DNA from: Blastomyces gilchristii SLH14081
Taxonomy: Eukaryota > Ascomycota > Eurotiomycetes > Onygenales > Ajellomycetaceae
NCBI RefSeq assembly: GCF_000003855.2
Contig: NW_003101667.1
Coordinates: forward strand, 221,012-285,011
Direction: 5' to 3'
Length of the DNA stretch: 64,000 bases
This document shows, piece after piece, positions 11,341-25,441 of the stretch. The stretch's first letter is position 1; each line of letters begins with the position of its first letter. Below the pieces are notes generated by a model, which was not told the origin of the DNA, did not search any database, and was given only the letters and a program-made list of their open reading frames with translations. The position numbers were made by a program, and so were the translations under genes.

Positions 11341-14300
11341 ATAGATGTCATAGTCTCTGACTGCATACATCTATAATTGAAGAATAATAATAATAATAAT
11401 AATCATGCATTTAATAGAATAGACTCTGTAGAAAGACTTCAGCAACTTATTCAGTATCTATCTTATCACAAGATTTTAATCTCACATCTTTACTCAATTG
11501 ATCAATGATGATCAGAATGTTCTTACAACTCTTGCCCTTAGAGAGATCAATAGTGAATTCAATTATCACATCTCATCAGATTCTATCAGAAATATTAAGT
11601 GATTTTAGTAGATCTTTTCTATGATTCTTTCATGAGATGATAGAGGAACAACAGTTACAGTTTCAGATGAAGTGTCTGATGCTGTTTAATATCTCAGGCC
11701 AGTAGAATTCTTGAGAGATCATTTGATACAGTTGTTCACAACTCAGATATTCAGTTATATATAAGTTATGCATCTCTTGTATTATCTGAGTGTATAAGGG
11801 TTCAGAGTGAGAGACTCAGCATCATTCACAGAATTACAGATATTATTATCATCAATTGAACATTCTGAGATGTCAGTCTTTATACATAATTCTGAAGAGA
11901 ATTGAGATGCTTCTTGTTATACTGCTTTAGTGAGAGTCTGAAGAAGTTCATCAGCCTGAGCTGTTGTATATCACAGTTCATTCAGTGTACAAGAAGTGAA
12001 GATATCAGTGTCAGTGTCAGTTTAGAGAGAGAATATTCTGATTAGAGAAGTGTATACAGTGTCATGAGTTGTTTCATCTTGATTAATCAATATCTTTGAA
12101 TCTAAGAGTCAGTGTTCTCAGTTCATTCAATGAATGTCTGTTACATTGAAAGACACATCTTGCTCTCATCACAAGAGAGCATCTGCTATCAAGTTCTGAC
12201 TGTCAGATCAGTAGTGTATTGTAAAATAAAAGTGGCTTAAGAACTCAGATCATCATATCTGTCATTCAGTAAGTTTACAAGTGATTGTAAAGTGCTTAAG
12301 ATTCATATAATCTGTAATTATCTCAAATTCAGAGATACTTCAGAGTTCAGAGTGTCATTCTTCTAAATAACATATAATTGTGAGAAGTTTCTTATCATAG
12401 ATCTTGTAATTGCATTCAGTGAGACTCAGTTTTTAGACATAAAGACACATGATTGTAAGACATCTTCTTCATCATATTGTAATATAGCTTCTTCTGTGAT
12501 ATAGTCAGAGAAATCAGCTTCAATAACTATCTTATGATCAGAATTGAATATTATCAGCAGAGAGGTATTAATGAATATCTTCTTTATCTATGTAAATGCA
12601 GCTTTAGCAGTCACTGATTATTAAAATACTGAGTCCTTCTTAGTGAGTTCTGTAAGTAATCTCATAATATCTGAGAAGTTTTGTATAAATCACTAATAGA
12701 AGTTAGTGAATCTGATAAAGCTTTATACATCTTTCACAGTGTGTGAAGCCTCTCATTCAAGAATAGCAGAGACCTTCTCAGAATTCATTCAAATTCTCTT
12801 ATCAGCTTCTATGATAAAGCCTAGATATTTTGTACTTTTAATCTCAAAATCACACTTGTCTATGTCTATCAGTAGTCCTGCTTCTCATAGTTATTGTAAT
12901 ATCTTTTATACATGTTCTTGATATTCTTTCCTGAACTCATCAGTGAAGATGAGAATGTCATCAAGATATACAGATATGAATTTATCAAGAAAGTCTCAGA
13001 GTGCTCAGTTGATATACTTCTGAAATATACTGAAAGTGTTAGTCAGTCTGAAGAGTGTGACTACTCATTCAAAGAGATCATATCATGTTTGAAATGCTGT
13101 AAGTCACTCATCTTCTTCAGTGATGTGAATCTTATGAAACACAGTGATAATATCTAGCTTTGTAAATCATTGAGCTTGTTCAATGTAAGCTAGAGTTTCA
13201 TTAATAAGAGATAAAGAATAGTGATCTTTCTTTATTAATCTATTCAGTTCTTAATAGTTCACACAGAATCAGAGTCCTTCACCTGGTTTCTTTGCAAAGA
13301 GAATAGAGACTGTGATGAAAGAGTTACTAACATGTATGAATTCTTTATTCAATAGATCATTGAGTGTCTTTCAAAGAAGAAGAAGTTCATCTTGAGACAT
13401 GTTATAAAGAGAGCCTTATGATGATTTGAAATCTTTATCATTCTTCTTCTCTAACTTGATACTGTGATCCACTTCTGAGTCTTGTAAGAGAGATATGTTC
13501 ATAATATTATCTTATCAGAAGATATCTAGATATTCATAATATTATTGAGAAAGTGTGATATGAGAATCTGTTATTGTAGTATGAGATAACTTTTCTAGAA
13601 CTTTCTTAATATCAGTCAGACTGATGAAATAGATTATTATATAGTTCTGCTGTCAGTGACTTCTTTTTCAGAGCATTTCATAAGCATTGACAGAGATCTG
13701 TGTCAGATTCATGATTTTATAAATATCATCTTCATGAATTCTATCATTGTTAGGGAATATCAAGCTTCTGTTTTAAGCATTCAATAAGATGCCTTGTTCA
13801 GATAGCCACGCAAGTCCTAGTATAAGATTATAGTCAAGATTATCAACTTTATATGTATAAACATTCTCATACTGATGTTCTCTGATATCTATGTTTAGTT
13901 TCACCATGTAATGAGTGTAAACATCTTTTGAATCATCAAATTCTGTGAGAAGTCAGAATTTTAATAAGAAGATATACTGAAGATTATAATGTCTTACAAC
14001 TGAAGATTTAATTATTGCATAGTAATATAGACTGCTATCTATTATAGTCTTCATATTATACATGTTATTCATCATAGTAGATACAAGAATCATATTCATT
14101 ATTATCTTTTGTTCAAATCATTGTCATCTGACCTCTTCAAGCTTCTGTTTATGAATTTGAATAGAAGCTAATCTTTTCCCTGTTTCATTGAGATGTTCTT
14201 ATAGTTATCTTCTGAATCTTTCTTCAATGCAATGTGATTGACACAGACAGGCACTGATTCATTCTTTGAGTGAGAAGACACTGATCTTTCTCTTAAGTGA

Positions 14301-14509
14301 GAAGGCATATAGACTGATCAGTAGTTGAAAGTGATGTGTTCTGATTGATTACAATTGATATACACTTCATGTTGATGTCAGTCAGTGACTTCTTCAGAAG
14401 TGATCTCAGAAACTCAGAAGTCTGTTCAGACAGCAGAGACTCTTGCTTACATATAGACATTTAAGTTCACTTAATTCATGACATCTGCATTGTCATTCTT
14501 CAGCATAAG

Positions 14510-15015
14510 TAGACTGGCCGCCGGGACCATGAATTTCACGTTTGGTCCCATTTGATCTGGTCTCATACATTTCTTGGCGTGAATCCCGCTGGGACTAGTC
14601 ATTAAAAAAACATGCAAAGTGACCATATATGAGATCTTAAAATGGAACCATGACTTGAAAAAAATGAGAAAGTGGTCTCATTTGGTCCCATTTAGTCTCA
14701 TTCTTGGCATAAAGTTACTATTTTTAGACATTTTAAGGTTTTTTTTAGACTATTTTTAATTTTTTAAAAAGTAACGCTTTTTGGTAACGCTCAAATGAGA
14801 TTTAAAGTCATTTAAAGCAATAAAAATAATTTAAATTGAGAAGTGGAAATCATGGTCCCATTTGGAAAATGTGACAAGAGTAGACAGTAAGTCCCACTGG
14901 GACAGTATGGGACTACTATTGAATGTTAAAACTGTGTAATGGGATCGGTCGAATTGGTAATGGGACTATCAAAAAATCTGGTCCTGGTCCCAGACACGGT
15001 CACACGGTCAGTCTA
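14510..15015 (+). mobile_element. 506-bp non-autonomous hAT element
   Basis: Termini TAGACTGGCC and (inward) TAGACTGACC. The 8-bp target duplication is agcataag (14,502-14,509 and 15,016-15,023). It is the least mutated of the small copies. The motif GGTCCCA or its variants recurs many times in both orientations through the element. There is no ORF. Its left approximately 115 bp resembles the terminus of the coding hAT at 62,624. Confidence 0.93.
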
Positions 15016-16121
15016 AGCATAAGTGTATAAGTGACTGAGGTGTAACATCTCCTGTCACTGTTCTGTATACTCTTAAGCTTGATAAGATAATCATTCAATG
15101 TCTGAAGTTGTACACAGAAACCTTCATAAGTCTGGTCTTTGTCTATACTTATAAGAGCCTGTAAGAGTTCAAAAGTTAATGTCTTCTTGAGCATACTAAT
15201 CTTTATTTAATTCTCTCAAGATTGATCACCTGCTTCTAGAATCTTAGTGTTGAAGTCAGGAATGAATGTTATGAGAGAAGTGTTTCTCTGTCAGACACTC
15301 TATAATCAATTTAATACTTTCTATTGCATGACAGTGTCTCAGAACAGAACATCAAGATATTTAATAATATTATCAGATGTTTGTAACACTGATTCACATG
15401 CTTTCATTCATGAATGAAACTTCTGTTTCATGTGATTCCTCAATCATTCATTGATATATTAATCTTGATTGATTAGTAAACTGATGACATCTTCATCTAC
15501 ACTTAGTTTTGTGAGCATTTTCAATCTTTATAATAAGTAGAGAGTGAGATCAGAAGCATTAAAATATACAGAGATATTTAAGCATTTCTTCAATATTTAC
15601 ATTGTATTCATATTTGATTCTGTCAGTGTTGAAATTGTCTGTACTGAGGTTTCTAGTTGAGATAATTGTTGAATTTTCTCATATTGACATTGTTGAGTCA
15701 CATGCATATCAGCTATCTGTTGCTGTTATAATTTCAACATTGCTCAGAGTCACTGTGATACTGTATCTATACTCACATTTAAGAGTTCTTCTATATTATT
15801 ATTAGACATAGTTATATCATTCATCAGATGTGTAGTATCTGTGAAATCAGAAGAAATGTAATTATATGAATCTCTCATATATCTAAGATGTCAGAACTCT
15901 CGAGTCTTTCACTGATATTCTCTTTGTGAGATCTTGTTACAGGGCTAGAATGACTGGTGAGCAAGCTTCTATCTAGAGACTCAGTGTTCATTTAACTGAT
16001 TGAGACTCAGTGTCTGCTTAACTGTTTGATTGTTTCTCTATTTCTTACATGTTGTTACATGTTTGAATATCTTCTTAATGATTAATCATTTCTAATAAGA
16101 AGACAATGAATGTTTTTCAAG

Positions 16122-16414
16122 TGTAAGAGGCCTACACTGAATAGATCAGTATAATATTTATAGATCTTATATAACAAAGTGAAAGATGTTAAAGAAGAAA
16201 AGAAAGAGAAAGTGCAAGAATCAGTGATTGAAGTGAATATTTATATGCATACACAGTGGTGTACGCGGTGGAGCTTCGGGGCGGAAGAATAGGAATTCCA
16301 TGAGTTTTTTGGCTGAGAATTGGCGATCGAGAATGACTGAGAATCGGAGCTTGCAGCGGAATCTATGGAGTGTAATGGAATAGTCTATATGATGATCGGG
16401 CGCAGCCCGCCACA
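16122..16414 (-). repeat. 5' LTR of chromovirus copy A
   Basis: 293 bp, TGTAAG...CCGCCACA on the plus strand, so TG...CA termini when read either way. It aligns with the LTRs at 40,540 and 45,951 (292 bp) and more distantly with the 332-bp LTRs of copy B. Confidence 0.9.
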
Positions 16415-19400
16415 CTCTGCTTAAATGCTTCAATTGTAAAGAAAAACATGCATCTAGCTCAAAAGAATGTATGTTTGCTTCAAGAACTCAGAAGAACTGA
16501 AGAAAAGATGAAGCTCAAAGTAAATCTAAAACTGAAGAGAAAAGTCAAGTCAGTAAATCTACAACTGCAAGCTTAAAAAGAAGAAACTCTTAACTATCTA
16601 AATCTTCAAACTTCAATTCTTCAGCTAAATGTAAACAGAATTTGAATTCTCAAATATCTGTTAAGATTAAAGAATTGAGAAATGACTCTGATGATAAACT
16701 AGATAGAATGTAAGCAGTTAAGATTCCTGCTTTTCAAAGTAGTTATAATCTACTATCTGATAATAGTGATTAAATTCTACTCTATCTTCACTCTCTTTTA
16801 GTATGAATATACAACAAAAACAACAAAAAAAGTTTAAAAACTCTTCAAAAATCACATTTATTTAAAACAATGTAAATAGAAACTCAAATTGCATTTATTC
16901 TTGTCTTCAGATTGTATTTAAATAAAAAGTTAACTTTATACTTCTTCAAGAATCAAACTTTGATACTGAGCAAAAGTATATTATTTCTCATTCAAGCTAT
17001 TACTTCTTTCTATCTGAAAAATCTGAGATAAAATCAAGAGTAGTAATTTATGAGAGAAAAAGATTAAGATATCAATTTAATCTAAGATTTGATATCATAT
17101 CTGACTCTGATATTCTAGTGAGTGATATTATAGATAAAGAGAATGAGTTTAATACTATTCAACTCATAAATATCTATAATGAAAAGTCATTGAAAGAAAA
17201 CAGCAATATCTGAACAATTAATAGAGAATTTTTAAATATAACTCTCTTAAAAAACTCTATAATTGTAGAAGACTTCAATGCACATTATCTCTGATAAAAC
17301 TCAGAATGCAGAAGAGTAGTAAGAGTAAATAAACTAGTTGAATAAACTTTTGAGTATTCAATAGATTTAGTTAACAAGTCTGATTAATAAACATTTTTTA
17401 GAAAAGATATGAAACAGAAATCTATTATAGATCTAACTTTCATATCATAAAATCTAATTGAAAAAAGACTTATAAACTGGTTTATTAATTTGAATGAGAT
17501 CTCAGAATTGAGTTATGAGATCATTCAATTTGATATTGAACTGAGTAAAAAATAAACAAGTGAAAATTCTCTTCTCTCTAATCAGTATAACTTTGAAAAA
17601 GCTGATTGAAAAGCAGTTGAAGAAAGTGTAAAACAGCTGCAATCTGAAAAGCAGAGTAAGCTCTATTGAAATCAGAGTCAAGATATCTTGAATAAAATAC
17701 TTAAGAATAGAGTAAAGCTGATTACATCTATTCTTCTAATAAGTATTAGAGAAAATATTCCAAAGAAAAAGTCTTCTGATTATTTTAAATCTTGATAAAA
17801 TGAGAATATCACTTCTAAAAGAAAACAATTAGTCACTGCTAAGAGAGATTGAAAGAATAACTTAATATCTGATAAAGAGTTCAAAGCTATTTGAAATGAA
17901 TATTTTTCAGATATTAAAAGAGTCAAAACAGACTGCTGAAACAAATTTCTTGAAGAAGTATAAGAAAAATAAGTTTTTAAAGTCTTTAACTGTACTAAAG
18001 TAAGAAGTGTAGCAAAGCTTTCAATCTTAGAATATGAATTTCAGAATAAATCATATCCAGCAAACTCTTTTGAGAAAAAGTATTAAGCTTTTATAAGAAT
18101 TCTCTTTCAAAACTCATTAAATTTAGAAGAGAAGAATATATCATTTCATGAATATATCAATGAAAATAACTGAGAATGATCTGAGCTTATATATAATGAA
18201 CTAGAGTCAGTTATATTCTCAAGTGTAATTAAAACTGCTACAGGGCCTGATTCAATCAATCACTTAATTATTTAAAACATATATTTCTACTTGAAGAATG
18301 AATATTTTGAGCTCTTTTTCAATCTCTTAAAAAATAATTATTAGTCTGAATACTGAAGAGAAGCTACTGAAGTAATTCTTGTAAAATCTAATAGAAAAGC
18401 TTCAATTTCTAAGTTATATAGAGTAATATCTCTGTTGAACTGTTTGAGAAAAATTCTAGAAAAGATAATAGCTACTAGATTAACTTTTATAAGCTCTATT
18501 AGTGATTCTCTTCTATTTAATGAACAAATGAGAGATAGAAAACAATGTTCTGCAATTGACACTGTTCTTTCACTTATTTATAATATTCAAGTAGCAAAGC
18601 ATGAAGACCTGGTCTCAACTGCAGTTTTTATTGATATAAAAGATGCATTTAATCATATTTCAAAGTCTAAGATAATTCAAACTTTGAAGATGTTAAAACT
18701 GTCAATTTCTCTAATAAAATGAATTAACTGTTTTATATCTAAAAGAATTATATAACTATTCTTTAATGAAATGAAATAAGATAAGACTGAGATAAAAATA
18801 GAAGTACTGTAAGAATCTTCAATCTCATCTGTTTTATTTACAATATACACTGCATATCTACTCAAGAATAGAGAGATGAAAATAGTGAGATCTTCAAGTT
18901 ATATAGATAATATTGATCTACTCTACAGTTCAAAGACAATCAAAGAGAATTTAGTAGTAATTGAAAAAGCAGTAAAGGAAATCTTTATTAGAGCAGATAT
19001 CAATCTACTTTAATTTGATATGAATAAAACTGAGTTAATTCACTTTTTTTCCAGATTCAATGAGAAAGAACTAAGTCTAACTCTTTTAAATAAAGAGATT
19101 AAACCCAGTTTGAATGTTAAATGACTAGGAGTATAATTAAACTCTAAGTTGAATTTTAAATATCATATTCAATAAACAATTATCAAGACAGAGAGACTAC
19201 TGAATAGTGTAATCAGACTATTAAATACTGAGAGAGATCTATTCTTTCAGACTATGAGACAGTTATACACAGCCTGTATTATCTCAGTAGCTGATTATGA
19301 AGTTCAAGTTTGCTGAAATAATCAAGATAATTTCACTGAACTCTTTCAAAGTCTGTAAAACAGAGCTTTGAGAAGAATTCTGAGAGTATTTAAATCATCT

Positions 19401-19974
19401 TCTCTTAAAGTAATAGAAATTGAAGCATCAATTTTATCTTCTACTATTCAATTTGAAAAGGCCTGTATGAACTATACTCTGAGAGTTATAAAGATGAGCT
19501 CAAATCATATAATCAGAGAAAGTGTCTCTTCTTCATTTCTATCAATTAACTCAGGAAATAAACTAAATTGAAATAGATTTCTTGATTGAAATGAGAATAA
19601 TGCTTTAAAGAAAATACTCTCTCAACTGTATAGACTATGTTCATTGATTAAAAATCAATTTTCTTCATTAAATATTGAGAAAGTTGATCATGAGAACATA
19701 TCTCTCTGAAGAGAAAAGCTGAAATCTCTCATAGACTTATAAATAAGTGAACTATCTAAAGAGAAAGAATATGAACAGCATTTGAAGAAGATCTCTACAA
19801 TCAATATAAAAGACTCTATTCTGGTTTACTCAGATAGCTCAAAAAATGAGAATTTGAATAGATTAGACACAGACATTGCTTATACTGAAGATAATATCAA
19901 TTTTATCTCAGATTTCTGAAATTTAGACTGTGAATCTGAAGTCTTTGATACTGAACTATTTGTAATAGTGAAAG
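16415..19974 (+). mobile_element. Tad1-like LINE, copy B, first segment
   Basis: This begins inside the ORF1 zinc-knuckle region, where chromovirus A cuts it, and contains the end of ORF1 and most of ORF2 (ATG at 16,803). Recognisable parts are the endonuclease (EDFNAHYL at about 17,269), the reverse transcriptase with SYIDN at about 18,898 in place of YxDD, and the start of RNase H. It is interrupted at 19,974 by chromovirus B and resumes at 25,774. It is the most mutated of the long LINE copies. Confidence 0.88.
19970..19974 (+). repeat. Target-site duplication gaaag (left)
   Basis: Paired with 25,774-25,778. The uninterrupted sequence, gtgaaagctttcaaactc, is present in LINE copies A and C. 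Confidence 0.93.
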
Positions 19975-20306
19975 TGTGGCGGGCTGCGCCCGATCAATCA
20001 TATAGACTATTCCGTTACACTCCACAGATTTCAACCGCTCCATTCTCGATCGCCGATCCAACATTCTCGAAACGCGTACGCTCCGATTCTCGGCCATTCT
20101 TGATCACCGATCCTCAGCCGCCACAAACGCGTATAGAATCTTCTGCTCCGAAGCTCCACTGCATACATCATCACATATGTGTATAAATATTCACTTCAAT
20201 CACTGATTCTCACACTTTCTCTTTCTTTTCCTTCTCTAATGTTTTTCTCTTTGTTAAATAAGACCTATCAATATAATACCAATCTATTCGGCGTAGGCTC
20301 CTTACA
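19975..20306 (+). repeat. 5' LTR of chromovirus B
   Basis: TGTGGCGGGC...CTCCTTACA, 332 bp. Relative to its 3' partner it keeps numerous CpG and CC sites. It contains a likely TATA-type stretch (tataaatattc at about 20,183). The promoter role is inferred from LTR biology. Confidence 0.92.
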
Positions 20307-20618
20307 CTAGAAAAACATTCATCATCTCCTTATTAGGAAATGATTATCCACGCATTGTCTCCTCATTAGGAACAATTATTCATCAAGAGATATTCAAACA
20401 TGTAACAATGCGTAAGAAATAGAGAAACAGTCAAACAGTTAAGTGAACACTGAGTTCTCAGATAGAAGCTTGCTTATCAGTTACTCTGACCCTGCAATAA
20501 GATCTTACAAAGAGAATGTCAGTAAAAGATCTGAGAGTTCTGATACTCAGACATATGAGATATTCATACAATTACACTTCTTCAAGATTTCACAGATATC
20601 ATACACTCAATGAACAAC

Positions 20619-23600
20619 ATGTCTAATGACAATATAAGAGAACTCTCAAATGTGAGCATAGAAGTGATATTACAGTGACTCTGAGCAATGTTGAAATTAC
20701 AACAGTAATAAATAGCTGATATGCATACAACTCAACAACATCAATATAAAGAGATTCAATGATTATCATAACAAGAAACTCAGACAATTTCAACATCTAC
20801 AGAATCAAATACAAAAGTGCTGAAAGAATGCTTAAATGCTCTCACATATTTTAATACTTTCAATCTCACTCTCTACTCATTATGGAGGATGGAAATGCTT
20901 GCAAAACTGAGTGTGAATGAAGATGTCATTGATTCACTAATCAATCAAGGTTGATATATCAATGAACAATTGAAGAATCATATGAAACAGAAGTTTCATT
21001 CATGAATGAAGGCATGTGAACCAGCATTGTGAATATCTGACAATATTATCAAACATCTCAATGTTCTGTTCTGAGACACTGCTATGCAATAGAAAGTGTT
21101 AGATTGATTACAGAGTATCTGACAGAGGAACACTTCTCTTACAACATTTATCTCTGACTTCAACATCAAGATTCTAGAAGCAGGTGATTAATCTTGAGAG
21201 GATTGAATGAAGATTAGCATGCTCAAGAAGACATTAACTTTCAAACTTTTACAGACTCTTGTAAGTGTAGACAAAGACCAGACTTATGAAGATTTCTGCA
21301 CACAGCTCTGAATATTGAATGACTGTCTTATCAAGCTCAAGAGTATACAGAACAGTGACAGAAGACATCACACTCACACACCTGTGTCAAGAAATAACCC
21401 AGCCACTCACACACCTGTGCCGAAGAATAACAATGATGCAGATGCTATGAATTGAGTAGACTTGAATATCTACACACAAGCAAGAGTTTTCACTGTTCAA
21501 ACAGGCTTCTGAGTTTCTGGGATCACTTCTGAAGAAGTCGCTGATTGATATTAACATGAAGTATACATCAACTGTAACTGATCAGAACATATCACTTTCA
21601 ACTGTCAATTGATCTATATGCCTTCTTAATCAAGAGAAAGATCAGTCCCTTCTCATTCAAAGAATGGATCAGCATCTGTCCATGTCAACCACATTGCAGT
21701 GAAAAAAGATTCAGAAGATAACTACAAGAATATCTCAGTGAAACAGAAAAAAGATTAGCTTCTGTTCAAATTTGCAAACAGGAGCTTGAAGAGATTGAAT
21801 GATAATGATTTGAAGAGAAAATGACAATGAATGTGATTCTTGTATCTACTGTGATTAATAACATGTATAATATGAAAGTCATGATAGACAGCAGTCTATG
21901 CTACTATGCAATGATTAAATCTTCAGTTATAAGATATCATAACCTTCAGTGTATTCTCTTATCAAAACCCTGACTTCTTGCAGAATTTGATGATTCAAAA
22001 GATGTTTGCATCTGTTATATGATGAAACTAAACATAGATGTTGAAGAACATCAGTGTGAAGATGTCTACACATATGAAGTTGATAATCTTAATTATGATC
22101 TTATATTAGAACTTGCCTGGCTATCTGAACAAGGCATCTTATTGAACACTTGAAACAGGAGTTTAATATTCTCTAACAATGATAGAGTTCACAAGAATGA
22201 CATTCACAAGACTATGAACCTGATACAGATCTCTGTCAACACCTATAAAATGCTCAGAAAAAGAAGTCACTGAAAGAATCACTGACAGCAGAATCATGTG
22301 TCAATCTATTCTGTCAGTCTGATCAATATTAAAAAGGCTCTAGAAAGATTATTCTGTGTTATAATAACAGATTCTTGTATGAAACTCTCTCAATAATATC
22401 ATGAATATCTAGATGTCTTTCAACAAGACAATACTATAAATATACCCCTCTTATGAGGCTCAGGAGTAGATCACAGTATCAAGTTAGAAAAGAAGAATAA
22501 TAAGAACTCTGAGCCATCATGAGGCCTTCTTTATAACATGTCTTGAGATAAACTTCTTCTTCTTTGAAAGACACTCAATAATCTGTTGAATAAGAGATTC
22601 AGATGTGTTAGCAACTCTTTCACTGCAGCTTCTATTCTCTTTGCAAGGAAATCAGGTAAAGAACTCTGATTCTGTGTGAACTATTGAGAATTGAACAGAT
22701 TAATCAAGAAGAACTGCTATTCTTTATCTCTTATCAATAAAACTCTAGCTCACATTGAATAAGCTCAATGATTTATAAAACTAGATATCATTGCTGTGTT
22801 TCATAAAATCTGTATTACTGAACAAGATGAATGGCTTACAGCATTCTGAACATATTATGATCTCTTTGAATGAATAGTTACATTCTTTGAACTGGTTAAT
22901 ACTCTCAGTACATTTCAGAAGTATATCAACTGAGCACTTTGAGATTTTCTTGATAAATTTGAATCTGTATATCTTGATAACATTCTCATCTTCACTGATG
23001 AGTTCAGAAAAGAACATCAAGAACACATACAAAGAGTATTACAATAATTATGAGAAGCAGAACTATCAATAGATATTGACAAGTGTGACTTTGAAGTCAA
23101 GAGTACCAAATATCTAGGTTTTATCATAGAAGCTGGTAAGAGGATTCAAATGAATCCTGAGAAAGTCTCTGTCATTCTTGAATGAGAAGCTTCATATACT
23201 GTGAAAGATGTATGAAGCTTCATCAGATTTACTAACTTCTATCAGCAATTTATATGAAACTTCTCAGATATTGCAAGACCACTTACAGAACTCATTAAGA
23301 AGAACTCAGTATTTCAGTGATCAGTGAATGCTGAAGCTGTATTCATACAGATGAAGAAGATGTTCATTAACACCTCTCTGCTAATGACATTTGACTCTGA
23401 TTATGAAACAGTTGTTAAAGCTGACTTCTCTGACTATGTTACAGAGGGAGCTATATTGCAATATGATGATGAAGATGTCTTATAATCATGCATCTTCATG
23501 TCTAAGAAATTGAGTTCTGCTGAATGCAACTATGAGATCTATGACAAGAAACTCCTTGCAATTATACACTGTTTAGAAGAATGAGACTCTGAACTCTGAA

Positions 23601-25434
23601 GTGTCTCTGAATTTGAGATAATCACAGATCATAAGAATCTTAAATACTTCATAACTATCTGTAAACTCACTGAACAACAGATGCAATAATCTGAGTTCTT
23701 AAGCTGTTTTCATTTTACAATACACTACTGTTCTGGCAGCCAGAACTCGATGACAGATGCCCTCTCATAATGAGAGTAAGATATGCCATCTGATGTAACA
23801 GATACTCAGTGAATGAATCGAGAGCATCAGCTCTTGAATCTGAAGATACTAGTTGATCAAGATGAAACAGTTCATGGCACTATACATGCTTCTCTGATTA
23901 GAACTATACATGCTTCTTCAATTAGAACTGCCACTGATATCTCAACTTCTTCTGAACCTACATTAGATGAGCTATGGCATACAGCAGCTCAAACTGATGA
24001 ACTTCTTCAAGCACTCACTGAAGCAGTATAACAAGAAGCACTCTGATTTCCCTCAGAACTACATATAAGAACTGACATCTCAGAATGTTCAATCAATGAT
24101 AATAACACTCTACAATTCTGTGAATGACACTGTGTCTCTCACTCTGAACTCTTACACATCTGAATAATGCAAGAGATGCATGATTCATGTATAACTGGTT
24201 ATTCAGGCTGTGAATAACTGTATAGAATGATCTTCTGAGAGTTCTATTGATCTGAGATATTAAACAGCATCAGATACTTTATCTGAAACTGCAATCACTG
24301 TTCTTCTGTTATCTCATAAAAGAACTGAAGAAAAGATCTACTGAAATCACTCAATGTCTCTGATAGAATCTGATGAGATATAGCAATTGACTTCACTATT
24401 AATCTATCTGAGAGTAAGAGTTATAGAAACATTCTGGTCATTGTTAACTAACTAAGTAAAGATGTAATATTGAAACCTTGTAATAAGATGAATGCTGAAC
24501 AAGTCACTGAAGCCTTCTTACAGAGTTCATTCTATTAAATGTATGAATTGCTGAGATCTATAGTATCAGATCAGAGTTATCAATTCATGAGTGCTCTCTG
24601 AACAAGAATCTGTCAAGTTCTCAAGATTACACACTGTCTGTCAACTGTATATCACTCTGAGACTGATGATGCATTAGAATGAATAATTCAGACTGTAAAG
24701 AATTATCTTTATAAGTTCTGTAATCACTCATAAGATAACTGGTATGATCTTCTTCTACATGCAGAGGTCACTATTAATGATCAAGATGTTATTTCAACAG
24801 ATGTAAGCCTGTTCTTTCTTACACACAGTTATCACATGAAGATGTTAGATCTTCTAGAAATCACATAGTTCACACTGAACTCTCACAGTTCAATTCAGAT
24901 CACTGATAATATAGTAATAAAACTCTGAGACATCTGTGATTGAGCAGAAGCCTCCATACTGAGCACTAAACAGAATTAAGAAGATTGAATCAATGTTCAT
25001 CAAGACCCTGTTAAACAATATAAGATAGAAGATCTGATATGATTGAATCTTAAGAATATACAAATCACACATTCATCTCATACACTAGATTACTATCACA
25101 TCAGATATAAAGTGATAGAAGTTCTAGATAGTCACAACTACCACCTTGACACATCATCAGAGATTCATGATGTCTTTCATACAAGCTTGCTTCACCATGC
25201 TGTCACTGATCTGTTCTCTTCTTAACTGACTTTCAACTGACAGCCGCCAGGCATCATAGAAGAAGATAATGAGCTTGAGTGAGAGATTGAGAATATTCTC
25301 AATGAGAGATTTCACAGCCGCAGTCAGCAATATCTCATGAAATGAGTTAGCTATGATCAACTGATCTGAACTCCAAGTTCTGTATTATCTGAAACAGCAG
25401 TCCTTGACTGATGAAAACTGCTTCTGAAAGAGAG
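20619..25434 (+). pseudogene. Chromovirus B gag-pol, decayed
   Basis: The first ATG is at 20,619 (MSNDNIRELSNVSIEV). A gag zinc knuckle lies at about 21,560-21,600 (INCN.SEHITFNC, with its first Cys apparently changed to Tyr). A retropepsin-like DSS (expected DSG) lies at about 21,865. The reverse transcriptase box YLDNILIF is at 22,970-22,993 (expected YLDD), followed by RNase H (YDKKLLAI at about 23,540). The integrase D-D-E core is at about 24,380-24,680 (IAIDFTINL, VSDQSYQF, YHSETDDALE). The chromodomain is at 25,277-25,405 (EIENILNERF, QQYLMK, with tryptophans turned to TGA). Gag and RT now lie in different frames, and stops are abundant. Confidence 0.88.
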
Positions 25435-25441
25435 GGGCTAA

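Larger units (their letters stand above)
364..11403 (+). mobile_element. Tad1-like LINE, copy A, with nested insertions
   Basis: This is a non-LTR retrotransposon in the order GC-rich leader with repeated monomers, ORF1 (zinc-knuckle protein), ORF2 (endonuclease, reverse transcriptase, RNase H), 3' stem-loop and (AAT)n tail ending at 11,403. It aligns throughout with the cleaner copy C (29,405-37,037) once a Pogo transposon (796-3,128) and a nested pair of hAT elements (5,444-6,463) are removed. Both ORFs carry many nonsense transitions (tryptophan TGG to TGA, glutamine CAA to TAA), so the copy is dead. No target duplication is visible: the left flank is an LTR and the right flank is chromovirus interior. 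Confidence 0.88.
11404..16414 (-). mobile_element. Ty3/gypsy chromovirus, copy A, 3' truncated
   Basis: Minus-strand copy of the element at 40,540-46,242. From right to left it holds the 5' LTR (16,122-16,414), gag with zinc knuckle, protease, reverse transcriptase/RNase H and the start of integrase. It stops at 11,404, at the tail of LINE A, so the end of integrase, the chromodomain and the 3' LTR are missing. A 506-bp hAT element is inserted at 14,510. Its right flank, ctctgcttaaatg, is LINE ORF1, so this copy jumped into LINE B. The frames are broken by many stops. Confidence 0.85.
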
